This document shows positions 37,145 through 46,357 of a stretch of 64,000 nucleotides of DNA, piece by piece. The notes under the pieces are model-generated. The model was not told the origin of the DNA, did not search any database, and saw nothing but the letters and a program-made list of their open reading frames with translations. How positions within the stretch are numbered: the stretch's first letter is position 1; the number at the start of each line of letters is the position of its first letter. Source of the DNA: Barnesiella merdipullorum (GTDB taxonomy: Bacteria; Bacteroidota; Bacteroidia; Bacteroidales; Barnesiellaceae); contig DXBT01000038.1 in assembly GCA_019116365.1 (NCBI GenBank), positions 8,809-72,808 on the forward strand. Direction: 5' to 3'. The position numbers and the translations under genes were made by a program.

Positions 37145-38194
37145 TCAATCACATTCTTTTACCAGTTCGACTACCCGATGAGCAAAATGGCTCCAGCTGT
37201 TCTCTTCCAGGAACTCGCGATACCCCTCCCACGAGACAGGAGAGTCTTTGTACCGGGTTACAATTCCTTCGATATCCCTGTAATCCCGAAACGTATATAC
37301 ATTCAACCGTTTCTCTGGCGCATAGTCTCTGAATGAGCCCGTATCGGGTCCTATCACCTTGGCCCCGAAAGATAGAGAGTCCATCAATGTGCCGGAACTC
37401 AATATGCTCTCCGGATTATAGGGAATCAAGACAAAAGCCGACTGTTCGATATAGCGGGCCAACTCCTCAAACGATAGTGCCCGGTTGATAAACGTAACCG
37501 TATCGGTCAGTTCACTCGCAATTTCCTCGGCCAACGATTGAGACGAACATGCCCCGGCAATACAAATTTTCAGTTCCTTACAAGGATTGTTTTTCAAATA
37601 GTGGATATATTCCATCACCCCTTTGTACCGGGAAATCTGCCCCCAAATGAGCAGATCATATACCACCGGCTCCGTCGGTCGGGATTTGGGCAACCGGTTT
37701 TTTGTAGGGTGATGTAGGAAACAGGTTTTCACCCCAGCCCGCCGGTCATACCGCTTGGCCAAATTGATTCCCTCCCGGGCATGTGTCAAAATCACATCGG
37801 AATGACGCGCGATAAAACGAGTCAAAAACCTTTTCTGCTTTGCATGTCCCTGCCGGTGAGAGTCCTTATTATGCAATACCCAAATGATTTTCCGCCCGCA
37901 TATTTTCACCCCAAGCACCAACAAGAGGGCGACCACGGTTTGTATCGTTCCATATTTATAATCGGGAACATTTTCATACCAGTTAAACACAAACACATCA
38001 CCCCAGCGCCTCATCGACAACAGGCTGAAAAGCGGATTTTTGTGCGGCGGGTTAACGACCGTTGCTTCGCCCGTCTGCTCCAGAGAGGCAACAAAGTCCT
38101 GGATATAAGGGTTGGACTTTTGACCGGGCAGAACCCTCATCCGGGGAAAGACTGTAAATCGTATCTTGCGGTTATCACCTGTAACCATGAGCAT
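37145..38194 (-). CDS. glycosyltransferase (GT1/GT4-like, GT-B fold)
   Basis: About 349 residues. The C-terminal half has GT-B features: DLLIWGQISRYKGVMEYI (about residues 180-197), FVLIPYNPESILSSGTLMDS and GAKVIGPDTGSFRDY. I take the ATG at 38194 as start; a second ATG at 38188 and an upstream TTG are alternatives. Probably acts on the surface glycan made by this cluster. It follows the flippase by about 45 bases. Confidence 0.75.
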   Translation of the reverse strand: MLMVTGDNRKIRFTVFPRMRVLPGQKSNPYIQDFVASLEQTGEATVVNPPHKNPLFSLLSMRRWGDVFVFNWYENVPDYKYGTIQTVVALLLVLGVKICGRKIIWVLHNKDSHRQGHAKQKRFLTRFIARHSDVILTHAREGINLAKRYDRRAGVKTCFLHHPTKNRLPKSRPTEPVVYDLLIWGQISRYKGVMEYIHYLKNNPCKELKICIAGACSSQSLAEEIASELTDTVTFINRALSFEELARYIEQSAFVLIPYNPESILSSGTLMDSLSFGAKVIGPDTGSFRDYAPEKRLNVYTFRDYRDIEGIVTRYKDSPVSWEGYREFLEENSWSHFAHRVVELVKECD

Positions 38195-38237
38195 CAAGAT
38201 TATTGAATTGTATATTGCCAAGTTACCTCACACCTTC

Positions 38238-39692
38238 TCATGCCTCCCCTCCTTTCTGCAAACGAGCTTTGAGCATGGCCATCATCTCTTGCCACATCTC
38301 CAGCTTCAGCGCATAGGCACTACCCAGGTAGAGGATGGCATACACGACCGGCACCACGCACAGCCGCCACACGTTGCCCGGCAGCAGCCAGTAAACCCCG
38401 GCCGAGACAATGGCCGAGGCCAGGGCCAGCAACAGATAGGGCAGTATGTCTTTGAAGTATTCGACATAACCGTAACCGATGAAACGCCGGGCAAAGAATA
38501 TCGAAGCCACGAGCGACAGCACCGAATAGGAGACCCACCACCCGATGAGGTACATGATGCCCGTCGAATAAAACAGGGCGATGCCGATGAACAAATAGGC
38601 CTTCTTGCCAATCTCGAGCTGCAGGTTCAACCGCGAATAGCCCAGACTGTTGAAGAGGTCGTAGAAAAGAATGATAAAGGGCGAACAGATGCCCGACAGA
38701 CACAGCACCCGGAAGTAAGGCACCGAGGGCAACCATTGCTCCTTGAGTACCAAAAGGATGAACGGATACGACACCACCACCATCAACAGCATGATGGGGA
38801 AGATGAAGAAGGAGATGGCCCGCACATTCTTTCGGCAGATGCGTTTGAGCCGCTGCAAATCGTCCTGCACGGTCGAGAAGACGGGGAATGCCACCGACCG
38901 GAATATATTACCGATGAGAGCCGATGCAATATCCTGATACTTATCGGCCTGTGTATAATAACCCGTCTGGGTCATGCCATAGAATTTACCGATGATAATG
39001 GGATATATCTTATTAAATACGTTGTTGATAATCCCCGAGATTACCAGGTTGGAACTGTACCCGAAAAACTCGCGCAACGACGCCATGCGAAATATCCATT
39101 GCGGCCTCCAGTCGTTGAACAGCCAGAAAAAGAGAGCCCGCAACACGGCCAGGCCCAACGTCTGGGTCACCAGCGACCACACCTCCATTCCACAATAGGC
39201 CATCACCACCGCTGCTACCGAGGCCAACCCCAAAGCCCACAGGTTGACCCGTGCACTCACCGAGAGCTTGAAATGCTTGAAAAGCAACGTCTGCTGGATG
39301 AGCGAGAGGGCATTCATCGGAATCACCAGGAAGAGTACCCGACAGATGAGTGTAAGGTCGGGCACATTGAAAAAATCGGCAATCAGCGGAGCCGCCGCAT
39401 AGAGTAACCCGTAGAGCAGACAACTGATGGCGATATTGAGATAGAACACCGTGCTGTAGTCGGCCTGTGTGGCCTCCTTCTTGCGGATAAGCGCCGATGA
39501 AAAACCGCTGTCGATCAAGATACCCGAGAGCGCAATGAAGATGGTGAGTACCCCCACCTTCCCGTAGTCGGTAGGCGAAAGCTGGCGGGCCAGAATAATG
39601 CCGGCCACCAGATAGAACAGCTGCTGCCCCACCTTGTCGGCACTGCTCCACACGAGCGCCTTTGTCGTCTTTTTCTTCAAACTCTCTTCCAT
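38238..39692 (-). CDS. polysaccharide flippase (Wzx-like, MOP superfamily)
   Basis: A 484-residue integral membrane protein with about 12-14 helices and a typical opening (KALVWSSADKVGQQLFYLV). The internal LQQTLLFKHFKLSVSARVN and the C-terminal membrane pairs fit lipopolysaccharide biosynthesis flippases of the Wzx/WzxC group. It would export the lipid-linked glycan built by the four downstream glycosyltransferases. No polymerase or initiating transferase is encoded nearby. It is the first gene of the cluster and is preceded by several promoter-like repeats. Confidence 0.85.
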   Translation of the reverse strand: MEESLKKKTTKALVWSSADKVGQQLFYLVAGIILARQLSPTDYGKVGVLTIFIALSGILIDSGFSSALIRKKEATQADYSTVFYLNIAISCLLYGLLYAAAPLIADFFNVPDLTLICRVLFLVIPMNALSLIQQTLLFKHFKLSVSARVNLWALGLASVAAVVMAYCGMEVWSLVTQTLGLAVLRALFFWLFNDWRPQWIFRMASLREFFGYSSNLVISGIINNVFNKIYPIIIGKFYGMTQTGYYTQADKYQDIASALIGNIFRSVAFPVFSTVQDDLQRLKRICRKNVRAISFFIFPIMLLMVVVSYPFILLVLKEQWLPSVPYFRVLCLSGICSPFIILFYDLFNSLGYSRLNLQLEIGKKAYLFIGIALFYSTGIMYLIGWWVSYSVLSLVASIFFARRFIGYGYVEYFKDILPYLLLALASAIVSAGVYWLLPGNVWRLCVVPVVYAILYLGSAYALKLEMWQEMMAMLKARLQKGGEA

Positions 39693-39725
39693 GTATCCAA
39701 TGGCAGTCGATAACCTTCTGCCCTA

Positions 39726-39733
39726 CAAAGATA
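39726..39733 (-). promoter_or_regulatory. -7 promoter box for the glycan cluster
   Basis: TATCTTTG on the minus strand, 33 bases upstream of the flippase ATG. The sequence behind it (GGAAAAGTCGAATGTAGAA on plus) looks like a worn copy of the promoter repeat unit at 39799. Confidence 0.6.
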
Positions 39734-39783
39734 GGAAAAGTCGAATGTAGAAAAACAAGCTTGCTTGATTTTTATACTGAGAC

Positions 39784-39912
39784 GCATCCTATTTTATCCA
39801 AAGATAGCGAAAGGTGAGTGCAGAGACAAACGGGAAAACTTGTTTTTCAAAGGTTGGCCATGCCGAACCGCATCCTGTCTTATGAAAAGATAGGGAAAGG
39901 TGAGTGCAGTAG
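39784..39912 (-). repeat. dispersed promoter-containing repeat, partly duplicated in tandem
   Basis: Two copies with an 86-bp offset. The first holds a perfect promoter on the minus strand (TTTG 39830-39827, 20-base spacer, TATCTTTG 39806-39799). The second (39870-39912) has the same spacer (GAAAGGTGAGTGCAG) but a spoiled -7 (TATCTTTT) and no -33. The element is homologous to 17500-17600 near metG. The remaining part of the 373-base gap before porP contains only a weak plus-strand -7-like site (TAATTTCG at 39954). Confidence 0.65.
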
Positions 39913-40065
39913 AATTTCCACAACAAAAAGTACACACATCCCTTCACTTTTCGTAATTTCGCGCCCGAAATCGAGAGTGTGAAACAATTTTAAAGGCTGT
40001 TTTCAGTTATTATAAATATCCGGACTTTCGATATTCCTCTCAAAAAAGAGTCTGGGAAAGAGCGT

Positions 40066-41013
40066 ATGCAGATTGTAAGAATCGTTGTTGTTGCCCTGTG
40101 CTGCCTGGTCTTTGCCACCGCAAAGGCCCAGATCGACACGCAGTTCAGCCAGTATTGGGCTCTCCCCGGCTATTACAATCCGGCCGCTGCCGGCAGCACC
40201 GACAAACTGAACATACTCACCTCGACCCGGCAACAGTGGATAGGCATGCCAGGGGCTCCACAAACCTATTTCGTCACCGGCGACATGCCCTTTAAGTTTC
40301 TGAAACAGAATCACGGTGTAGGGCTGGTCGTCACCTCCGAGACCGAGGGTCTCTACTCCCACCTCATCGTGGGAGCGCAGTACGCTTTCAAACTGAAGTT
40401 GTGGAGCGGAGTCCTGAGTATGGGAGTACAGCTGGGCATGCTCGACGAGCGATTCGACGGAACCCAGGTGAGCATCCCCACAAGCGACTACCACCAGGCA
40501 ACCGACGATGGCATACCCACTACCGAACTGCAAGGCATGACCTTCGACATGTCGTTTGGCGTGTGGTACACCCACCCCTGGTTCTACGCCGGCCTGTCGG
40601 TCTCGCACCTCAACGAGCCACACCTCACTTTTGAGGATAAATACGAAACCTATATCGGCCGATCCTATTATTTTATCGCCGGAAGCAATATTCCCATTAA
40701 AAACACGTTATATGAATTGCAGCCCTCCATGATGGTCAAGAGCAACCTCAACATCACACAATACGAGTTGTCATTCCGCGTGAAATACAACAAATTGTTT
40801 TGGGGAGGCCTCTCCTACCGCTGGAAAGATGCCTGCATATTTATGATAGGCGCCGAGTATAAAAACTTCATCGCGGGATATGCCTACGACTACCCGGTAT
40901 CGGCTATTGTCAAAGCCAGTAGCGGAAGCCACGAGGTCTTTCTGGGATATCGTTTGAAACTCGACCTGTCGGACAAGAACAAGAACAAACATAAAAGCAT
41001 ACGCATAATGTAG
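40066..41013 (+). CDS. porP: PorP/SprF family T9SS outer membrane protein
   Basis: A 315-residue outer membrane protein: signal peptide ending ATAKAQ, then the family hallmark QYWALPGYYNPAAAGS, then an alternating beta-barrel pattern to the end. PorP/SprF proteins work with the type IX secretion system, in part as surface anchors for exported proteins. It heads the operon porP-porK-porL-porM-porN in the order known from Porphyromonas gingivalis; porK follows after 3 bases. Confidence 0.9.
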   Translation: MQIVRIVVVALCCLVFATAKAQIDTQFSQYWALPGYYNPAAAGSTDKLNILTSTRQQWIGMPGAPQTYFVTGDMPFKFLKQNHGVGLVVTSETEGLYSHLIVGAQYAFKLKLWSGVLSMGVQLGMLDERFDGTQVSIPTSDYHQATDDGIPTTELQGMTFDMSFGVWYTHPWFYAGLSVSHLNEPHLTFEDKYETYIGRSYYFIAGSNIPIKNTLYELQPSMMVKSNLNITQYELSFRVKYNKLFWGGLSYRWKDACIFMIGAEYKNFIAGYAYDYPVSAIVKASSGSHEVFLGYRLKLDLSDKNKNKHKSIRIM

Positions 41014-41016
41014 CCT

Positions 41017-42432
41017 ATGAAAAAGATAATCGTGTATATCACACTCGCCATTCTCTTGGCATCGTGCTCCCCCTCGTCGCGCCACAGCGGCGAAGTAACA
41101 GGTGTGGGAGGTACGGCATGGAGTGAGCCCACCCCCTACGGCATGGTACTCATCTCCCGCGGCTCGTATAAGATGGGGCCCGCCGAGAAAGACACGGTTT
41201 GGGGAACCCAGCAGGAGCCCCGATCGGTTTCGATCGACGCCTTCTGGATGGACGAGACCGAGATTACCAACTCGAAATACAAACAGTTTGTATTCTGGGT
41301 GCGCGACTCCATCATTCGCGAGCGTCTGGCCGACCCCGCTTATGGCGGAAACGAGGTATTCAAAATTGAGGAAGACCGCGAGGGCAATCCCATCAAGCCC
41401 CGCCTCAACTGGGACAAGGCCATCCCCTGGCGCAACCCTACCGAGGATGAGGCACGCGCCATCGAAAGCGTGTATCGCATCAACCCCATCACCGGCGAGA
41501 AACAACTCGACGCCTCGCAGATGAACTATCGGTACGAAGTGTTTGACTACACCGAGGCCTCGAAGCGGAAAAACCGCCTCGACCCGGCCATGCGCGACCT
41601 CAATACCGACCACACTCCCAACTACGACGAAGTGGTGATGATATCGAAAGACACCGCCTATATCGACGACGACGGCCGCATCATCCGCGAGACCATCACC
41701 CGTCCGCTGGGCAGCGAGTTTGACTTCCTCAACACCTACATCGTCAACATCTACCCCGACACTACGGTGTGGGTCAACGACTTTGAAAACGCCTACAACG
41801 AACCCTATGTGCGACTCTACTTCTCGCATGCCGGCTACAACGACTACCCCGTGGTGGGTGTGTCGTGGGAACAGGCCAATGCCTTCTGTGCCTGGCGCAC
41901 CTCCCTGCTCAGAGGGTCGCTGGGCCGCAATGCCGTGGTCATAGAGCCCTATCGACTCCCCACCGAAGCCGAGTGGGAATATGCCGCACGCGCCGGCAAG
42001 AGCGAAAACAAATATCCCTGGGCCGGCAACTTGCCGATGGCCGAAAAGGGATGCTTCTATGCCAACTTCAAACCCGACGACGGTAACTATGTGAAAGACG
42101 GCAACCTCATCACCTCGCCCGTGGGCTCCTACTCGCCCAACGAGTTCGGTCTCTACGACATGGCCGGCAACGTATCGGAGTGGACTTCGACGGCCTACAC
42201 CGAAGCCATCTCGCAAAATACCAGTGACCTCAACCCCGAGTACAAGTACAACGCGGCCAAGGAAGATCCCTACCGCATGAAACGCAAGGTTGTGCGGGGC
42301 GGTTCGTGGAAAGATGTCTCCAACTTTATCCGTTCCGATATACGCATGTGGGAATATCAGAACGAACATCGCTCCTACATCGGGTTCCGCTGCGTGCGCT
42401 CCCAAATCGGGTTTGCCAAAGCTCGCCGATAA
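41017..42432 (+). CDS. porK: T9SS ring lipoprotein PorK/GldK
   Basis: A 471-residue lipoprotein (signal MKKIIVYITLAILLASC, then SPSSR with no acidic surface signal, so facing the periplasm). The body is a formylglycine-generating-enzyme-like (SUMF1) domain: PVVGVSWEQANAFCAWR, EAEWEYAARAGK, FGLYDMAGNVSEW and VVRGGSW. PorK forms a large ring with PorN under the outer membrane in the T9SS. No enzymatic role is expected. Confidence 0.94.
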   Translation: MKKIIVYITLAILLASCSPSSRHSGEVTGVGGTAWSEPTPYGMVLISRGSYKMGPAEKDTVWGTQQEPRSVSIDAFWMDETEITNSKYKQFVFWVRDSIIRERLADPAYGGNEVFKIEEDREGNPIKPRLNWDKAIPWRNPTEDEARAIESVYRINPITGEKQLDASQMNYRYEVFDYTEASKRKNRLDPAMRDLNTDHTPNYDEVVMISKDTAYIDDDGRIIRETITRPLGSEFDFLNTYIVNIYPDTTVWVNDFENAYNEPYVRLYFSHAGYNDYPVVGVSWEQANAFCAWRTSLLRGSLGRNAVVIEPYRLPTEAEWEYAARAGKSENKYPWAGNLPMAEKGCFYANFKPDDGNYVKDGNLITSPVGSYSPNEFGLYDMAGNVSEWTSTAYTEAISQNTSDLNPEYKYNAAKEDPYRMKRKVVRGGSWKDVSNFIRSDIRMWEYQNEHRSYIGFRCVRSQIGFAKARR

Positions 42433-42471
42433 TTCAAAACCCACCTATAAAAAACCAATCAGTCAAGGATC

Positions 42472-43500
42472 ATGGGAAAGTACAAAAGATATAAAAACAG
42501 CATTGAAAAGTTCCTGTCGAGCGACAAGGGACAACGCTTTTTCAATTTTGCATACAGCTTAGGTGCCGCAGTCGTTATCTGGGGTGCCCTGTTCAAGATT
42601 CTGCACCTCCCCGGCGGCAGCCTGCTGCTGTCGATCGGTATGGGTACCGAGGTGCTCATGTTCATCCTCTCGGCCTTCGATACCCCGCCCAAGAGCTATC
42701 ATTGGGAAGAGGTATTCCCCGTGCTGAACAGCAAGGATCCCGAAGACCGCCCCGACTTCTCGGGCGGCAAAGGCACCGTCATCATTGGCGGTAGCGGTAA
42801 AGGCGGGAACGGAGGAAACGGGAGCAATGGCGACCAGGGTGGATATGCCGGCGACAGCCTGCCCGACGTATCACCCTCGGAGGCCCGTCGAGCCGTGGGT
42901 ATCCCCGAAGGCCTCAACCTGAGCGAAGCCGACACCCAAAGCCTCACCGAGAGCATCCAGAAGATGTCGGCCGCTGCCGACCAGCTCTCGCGCATGGCCG
43001 AACTCACCGACGCTACCCAGCAATACCTCACCCAACTCTCGGGTATCGCCGAGCAGATGGACCGGTTGCGCCAGACGACCGAAAGCCTCACCGCCGTGTC
43101 GAACACCCTGTTGCAGTCCTACCGCAACATCACCGAGAACTCCGAGGGCATCTCGGACACGTCGCAAGGCTACGTTACCGGCATGGAGACACTCAACCGC
43201 AACATCAACGGCTTGAACACCATCTACGAGATACAACTGAAGAGTATCAGCTCGCAAATCGACAACATCGACCGCGTGAACACCGGTCTGCGCAACATAC
43301 GCGACATGTACGAACGCTCGGCATCAGACAGCACCCGCTACTGCCAGGAGGCCGAAAAGATGACTCAATACATACAACAACTCAACTCGGTTTACGAAAA
43401 GATGATCACCGCCATGACCATCAACATGTACCGGCCCATGGGAGGCGCACCCGCACCCGACCTGACCGAAAAACCGAAAGACGACACCGAACAAAAGTAA
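42472..43500 (+). CDS. porL: T9SS motor protein PorL/GldL
   Basis: A 342-residue inner membrane protein. Two N-terminal helices (about residues 24-46 and 50-70) include Lys42 and Glu60 (GMGTEVLMF); a membrane Glu in this place is important for proton-driven rotation of GldL. A long helical cytoplasmic part (about 145-330) follows. Between them lies a glycine-rich, probably disordered stretch at about residues 97-128 (GGSGKGGNGGNGSNGDQGG). With PorM it forms the T9SS motor. 39 bases after porK, 4 before porM. Confidence 0.93.
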   Translation: MGKYKRYKNSIEKFLSSDKGQRFFNFAYSLGAAVVIWGALFKILHLPGGSLLLSIGMGTEVLMFILSAFDTPPKSYHWEEVFPVLNSKDPEDRPDFSGGKGTVIIGGSGKGGNGGNGSNGDQGGYAGDSLPDVSPSEARRAVGIPEGLNLSEADTQSLTESIQKMSAAADQLSRMAELTDATQQYLTQLSGIAEQMDRLRQTTESLTAVSNTLLQSYRNITENSEGISDTSQGYVTGMETLNRNINGLNTIYEIQLKSISSQIDNIDRVNTGLRNIRDMYERSASDSTRYCQEAEKMTQYIQQLNSVYEKMITAMTINMYRPMGGAPAPDLTEKPKDDTEQK

Positions 43501-43504
43501 CAAC

Positions 43505-45076
43505 ATGGCATCGAATAACAACAGACTTTCACCCCGGCAGAAGATGATAAACCTCATGTATATCGTCCTCACTGCCATGCTGGCTCTCAACGTGTCGTCC
43601 GATGTGCTCAACGGATTCAAGCAAGTTGAAGACGGATTGGAAAGATCTACCTCGAATGCTTCGCTCCAAAACGAGGCCCTCTACCAGAAGTTGGCCGCGT
43701 TCAACAGCCAGAACCCCGAAAAGGGTGGCCAGTGGTACCAGAAATCACTGGAGGTCAGACGCCAGACTGCAGAGCTGTACAACTATATCGATTCGCTCAA
43801 GACTCTCATCGTCAAGAAAGCCGACGGCAAAGATGGCGACGTGAACAATATCGAGCGTCAGGACGACCTCGAAGCCGCCTCCTACATCATGCTGTCGCCG
43901 GCCCAACGGAACGGTGTGAAGCTGAGAGAGAAGATTGACAAATACCGTACCCTCATCTGCGAATTCATGACCGACTCGGTGAAACGAGCCACCATCGAGA
44001 ACTACCTCTCGACCTCGATTCACTCGGGGAAGACCCGCATACACAACCCGTCGTTGTGGGAGACCACCATGTTTGAGAATATGCCTGTCATCGCCGCCGT
44101 CACCATCCTCACCAAAATACAGAGCGATGTGCGCTACGCCGAAAGCGAGGCCCTGCACACCCTCATCACCAACATCGACGAGGGCGATGTGCGTGTGAAC
44201 CAGCTCAACGCCTTTGTCATCCCCAACTCGAAGAACATCATACGGGGCGGTAAATACAGTGCCAACATCGTGCTGGCCGCCATCGACACGACTCAACGCC
44301 CGGCCATCTATATCAACGGCAAGCGCCTGCCCGACGAGAACAAGGGACTCTACGAAACCTTCTGCGGCAGCACCGGTATATTCGACTTCCAGGGCTATCT
44401 CGAAGTTCCCCGGGGCGACGGCACCATGACCCGCCACGAATTCTCATCGTCCTACACCGTGGTAGAGCCCAGCGCCACCATATCGGCCACGCTTATGAAC
44501 GTGCTGTATGCCGGTATCGGCAACCCCATCAGCATCTCGGTACCCGGCATCCCCAACCACGCCATTCAGGCCACGATGACCAACGGTTCTCTCACCCGCC
44601 AGGGCGACAACTGGATTGCCAAACCCTCCCGGGTGGGACAGAACGCCGTCATCACTGTAACGGCTACCATCGACGGCCGTTCGCAAACGGTAGCCAACAC
44701 CGAGTTCAGGGTGCGCCAACTGCCCGACCCCATGCCCTATATCGCCTACAAGGACGACAAGGGATATGAGCAGAAGTACAAGGGAGGCAAACCCTTCCCC
44801 AAAACCCGGCTTCTCGCCGCTCCCGGCATACAGGCTGCCATCGACGACGACCTGCTGAATGTATCGTATCGAGTACTGAGTTTCGAAACCGTATTTTTCG
44901 ACTCGATGGGAAATGCCATCCCCGAAGTTTCCGACGGGGCCAACTTCTCCCAACGACAGAAAAACTCTTTCCGACGTCTGTCGAGAGGCAAGCGGTTTTA
45001 CATATCAAGAGTGCGGGCCGTGGGTCCCGACGGTATAGAACGCGACCTCTCGCCTATCGAAGTAATTGTAAACTAA
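43505..45076 (+). CDS. porM: T9SS motor/shaft protein PorM/GldM
   Basis: A 523-residue protein with one N-terminal membrane helix (about 17-37, MINLMYIVLTAMLALNVSSD) and a large periplasmic part of helical D1 and beta-rich D2-D4 domains. The dimeric rod carries torque from PorL to the PorKN ring. Length is typical of the family. The C-terminus ends in LSPIEVIVN. Confidence 0.94.
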   Translation: MASNNNRLSPRQKMINLMYIVLTAMLALNVSSDVLNGFKQVEDGLERSTSNASLQNEALYQKLAAFNSQNPEKGGQWYQKSLEVRRQTAELYNYIDSLKTLIVKKADGKDGDVNNIERQDDLEAASYIMLSPAQRNGVKLREKIDKYRTLICEFMTDSVKRATIENYLSTSIHSGKTRIHNPSLWETTMFENMPVIAAVTILTKIQSDVRYAESEALHTLITNIDEGDVRVNQLNAFVIPNSKNIIRGGKYSANIVLAAIDTTQRPAIYINGKRLPDENKGLYETFCGSTGIFDFQGYLEVPRGDGTMTRHEFSSSYTVVEPSATISATLMNVLYAGIGNPISISVPGIPNHAIQATMTNGSLTRQGDNWIAKPSRVGQNAVITVTATIDGRSQTVANTEFRVRQLPDPMPYIAYKDDKGYEQKYKGGKPFPKTRLLAAPGIQAAIDDDLLNVSYRVLSFETVFFDSMGNAIPEVSDGANFSQRQKNSFRRLSRGKRFYISRVRAVGPDGIERDLSPIEVIVN

Positions 45077-45107
45077 GGCTAACATCATGACATACAATCC
45101 AGCACAT

Positions 45108-46196
45108 ATGAATATCCTGATAAAAAGCTGCCTGACCCTCGGCCTGCTGCTCTCGACCGTGGGCGGTCATGCACAAGTAGTTAAGAAAAGCGATACCGAC
45201 GACAGCAAGAAGACCAACAGCCAGCTGAGCGTGCGGGCCCAATCGCTCTACGACACCCAGGACGCATCGGATGCCGACATCCCCTGGATGCGGGTGATCT
45301 ATCGGCAAATCGATCTCACCAAAGAGAAGAACCTGCCTCTCTACTACCCCGAAGAGTCCACCGAAAATCAGGAGAACCTCTTCAGAATCATCATGAAGCT
45401 ACTGGCCAACAACCAAATAGCTGCCTATGAATACCTCGACGGGCGCGAAATCTTCACCGACGAATACCGCATCAAGGTACGCGAGATGTTCGACCGCTTC
45501 CACATACTCTATTCCGAGGCTAAGGGCTACTCCGAGAAGAATCCCCGCTTTACCATCGAAGAGAGCGATATCCCCTCCAACGAGGTCCTCTCGTACTACA
45601 TCCTGGAGCGCTGGAAGTTCGACCGCCGCACCTCGCAGCTGAAACCCTCGATCGAGGCCATCTGCCCCGTACTGCACCGCACCGGCGACTTTGGCGGCGA
45701 AGCGGTAAGATACCCCATGTTCTGGGTCAAATACAACGATATACGCCCCTACATTGCCCGCCAGTATATCCTGGCCAGCAACGAGAACAACATCGCGCAG
45801 TACAACTACGACGACTACTTCCAGATGCGCATGTATGACGGAGAAATCTACAAGACTCAAAACCTGCGCAACCAGTCGCTCATGCAGATGTATCCCAACG
45901 ACTCCATCCGCAAACAGGCTCAAGACAGCATCGAACTGCAATTGAAAAACTTCAACGACAACCTGTGGGTGCCCACTCCCGAAGAGCTGGCTAAAGCCCG
46001 CGAGGAACAAGAGGCCAAAGAGGCCAAGGCCAATGGCGAAGAGGTAAGCGCCGACAGCAAACAGGAGAAGGCCAAAAGCTCCTCTCGCTCGTCTCGAGCC
46101 AAACGGCAAAAAGAGGCCAAAGCCAAGAAACAGAAACAACCCAAGCAGCAGAAAGCCTCCTCGGCTCCTGTGCGATCGGTTCGTCGAACTCGCTAA
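45108..46196 (+). CDS. porN: T9SS ring protein PorN/GldN
   Basis: A 362-residue periplasmic protein. Start at the ATG at 45108, which gives a clean signal peptide (MNILIKSCLTLGLLLSTVGG, cleaved after HAQ); an ATG at 45087 adds seven residues. The folded domain spans about 40-290 (DIPWMRVIYRQIDLTKEKN onward). The last 65 residues are low-complexity and very basic, rich in Lys, Arg, Ala and Ser (RAKRQKEAKAKKQKQPKQQK). It joins PorK in the T9SS ring. Last gene of the operon, followed by a terminator. Confidence 0.92.
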   Translation: MNILIKSCLTLGLLLSTVGGHAQVVKKSDTDDSKKTNSQLSVRAQSLYDTQDASDADIPWMRVIYRQIDLTKEKNLPLYYPEESTENQENLFRIIMKLLANNQIAAYEYLDGREIFTDEYRIKVREMFDRFHILYSEAKGYSEKNPRFTIEESDIPSNEVLSYYILERWKFDRRTSQLKPSIEAICPVLHRTGDFGGEAVRYPMFWVKYNDIRPYIARQYILASNENNIAQYNYDDYFQMRMYDGEIYKTQNLRNQSLMQMYPNDSIRKQAQDSIELQLKNFNDNLWVPTPEELAKAREEQEAKEAKANGEEVSADSKQEKAKSSSRSSRAKRQKEAKAKKQKQPKQQKASSAPVRSVRRTR

Positions 46197-46218
46197 GACA
46201 CGATTTCATATATCGAGA

Positions 46219-46247
46219 GTCGCCTCCACTCGGGGGCGGCTTTTTTT
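46219..46247 (+). terminator. terminator of the por operon
   Basis: A 9-bp GC-rich stem with two G-T pairs (46219-46227 with 46232-46240), 4-base loop, then seven Ts. Confidence 0.85.
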
Positions 46248-46331
46248 ATGGATTTCAATTTGTTCAGAACTTTTATCAACATTCGCCCATCACCCCGGCT
46301 CAAATCGGTTGCACGGCTCGAAGAGATGCCT

Positions 46332-46339
46332 TATCTTTG
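46332..46339 (+). promoter_or_regulatory. -7 promoter box for the AraC-type regulator
   Basis: TATCTTTG, with TTG at 46309-46311 and a 20-base spacer, lies 18 bases before the ATG at 46358. Confidence 0.65.
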
Positions 46340-46357
46340 TAGGAAATAGAGTTTTAT

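Noticed and set aside
39784..39912. Direct repeats before porP as a CRISPR array or insertion-sequence ends
   Set aside because: Only two to three diverged units, no spacers of uniform length, no transposase and no target duplication; the conserved part is a promoter.
42780..42860. Glycine-rich stretch in porL as a frameshift or sequencing artefact
   Set aside because: The frame is continuous on both sides and downstream helices match PorL, so it is a real low-complexity linker.
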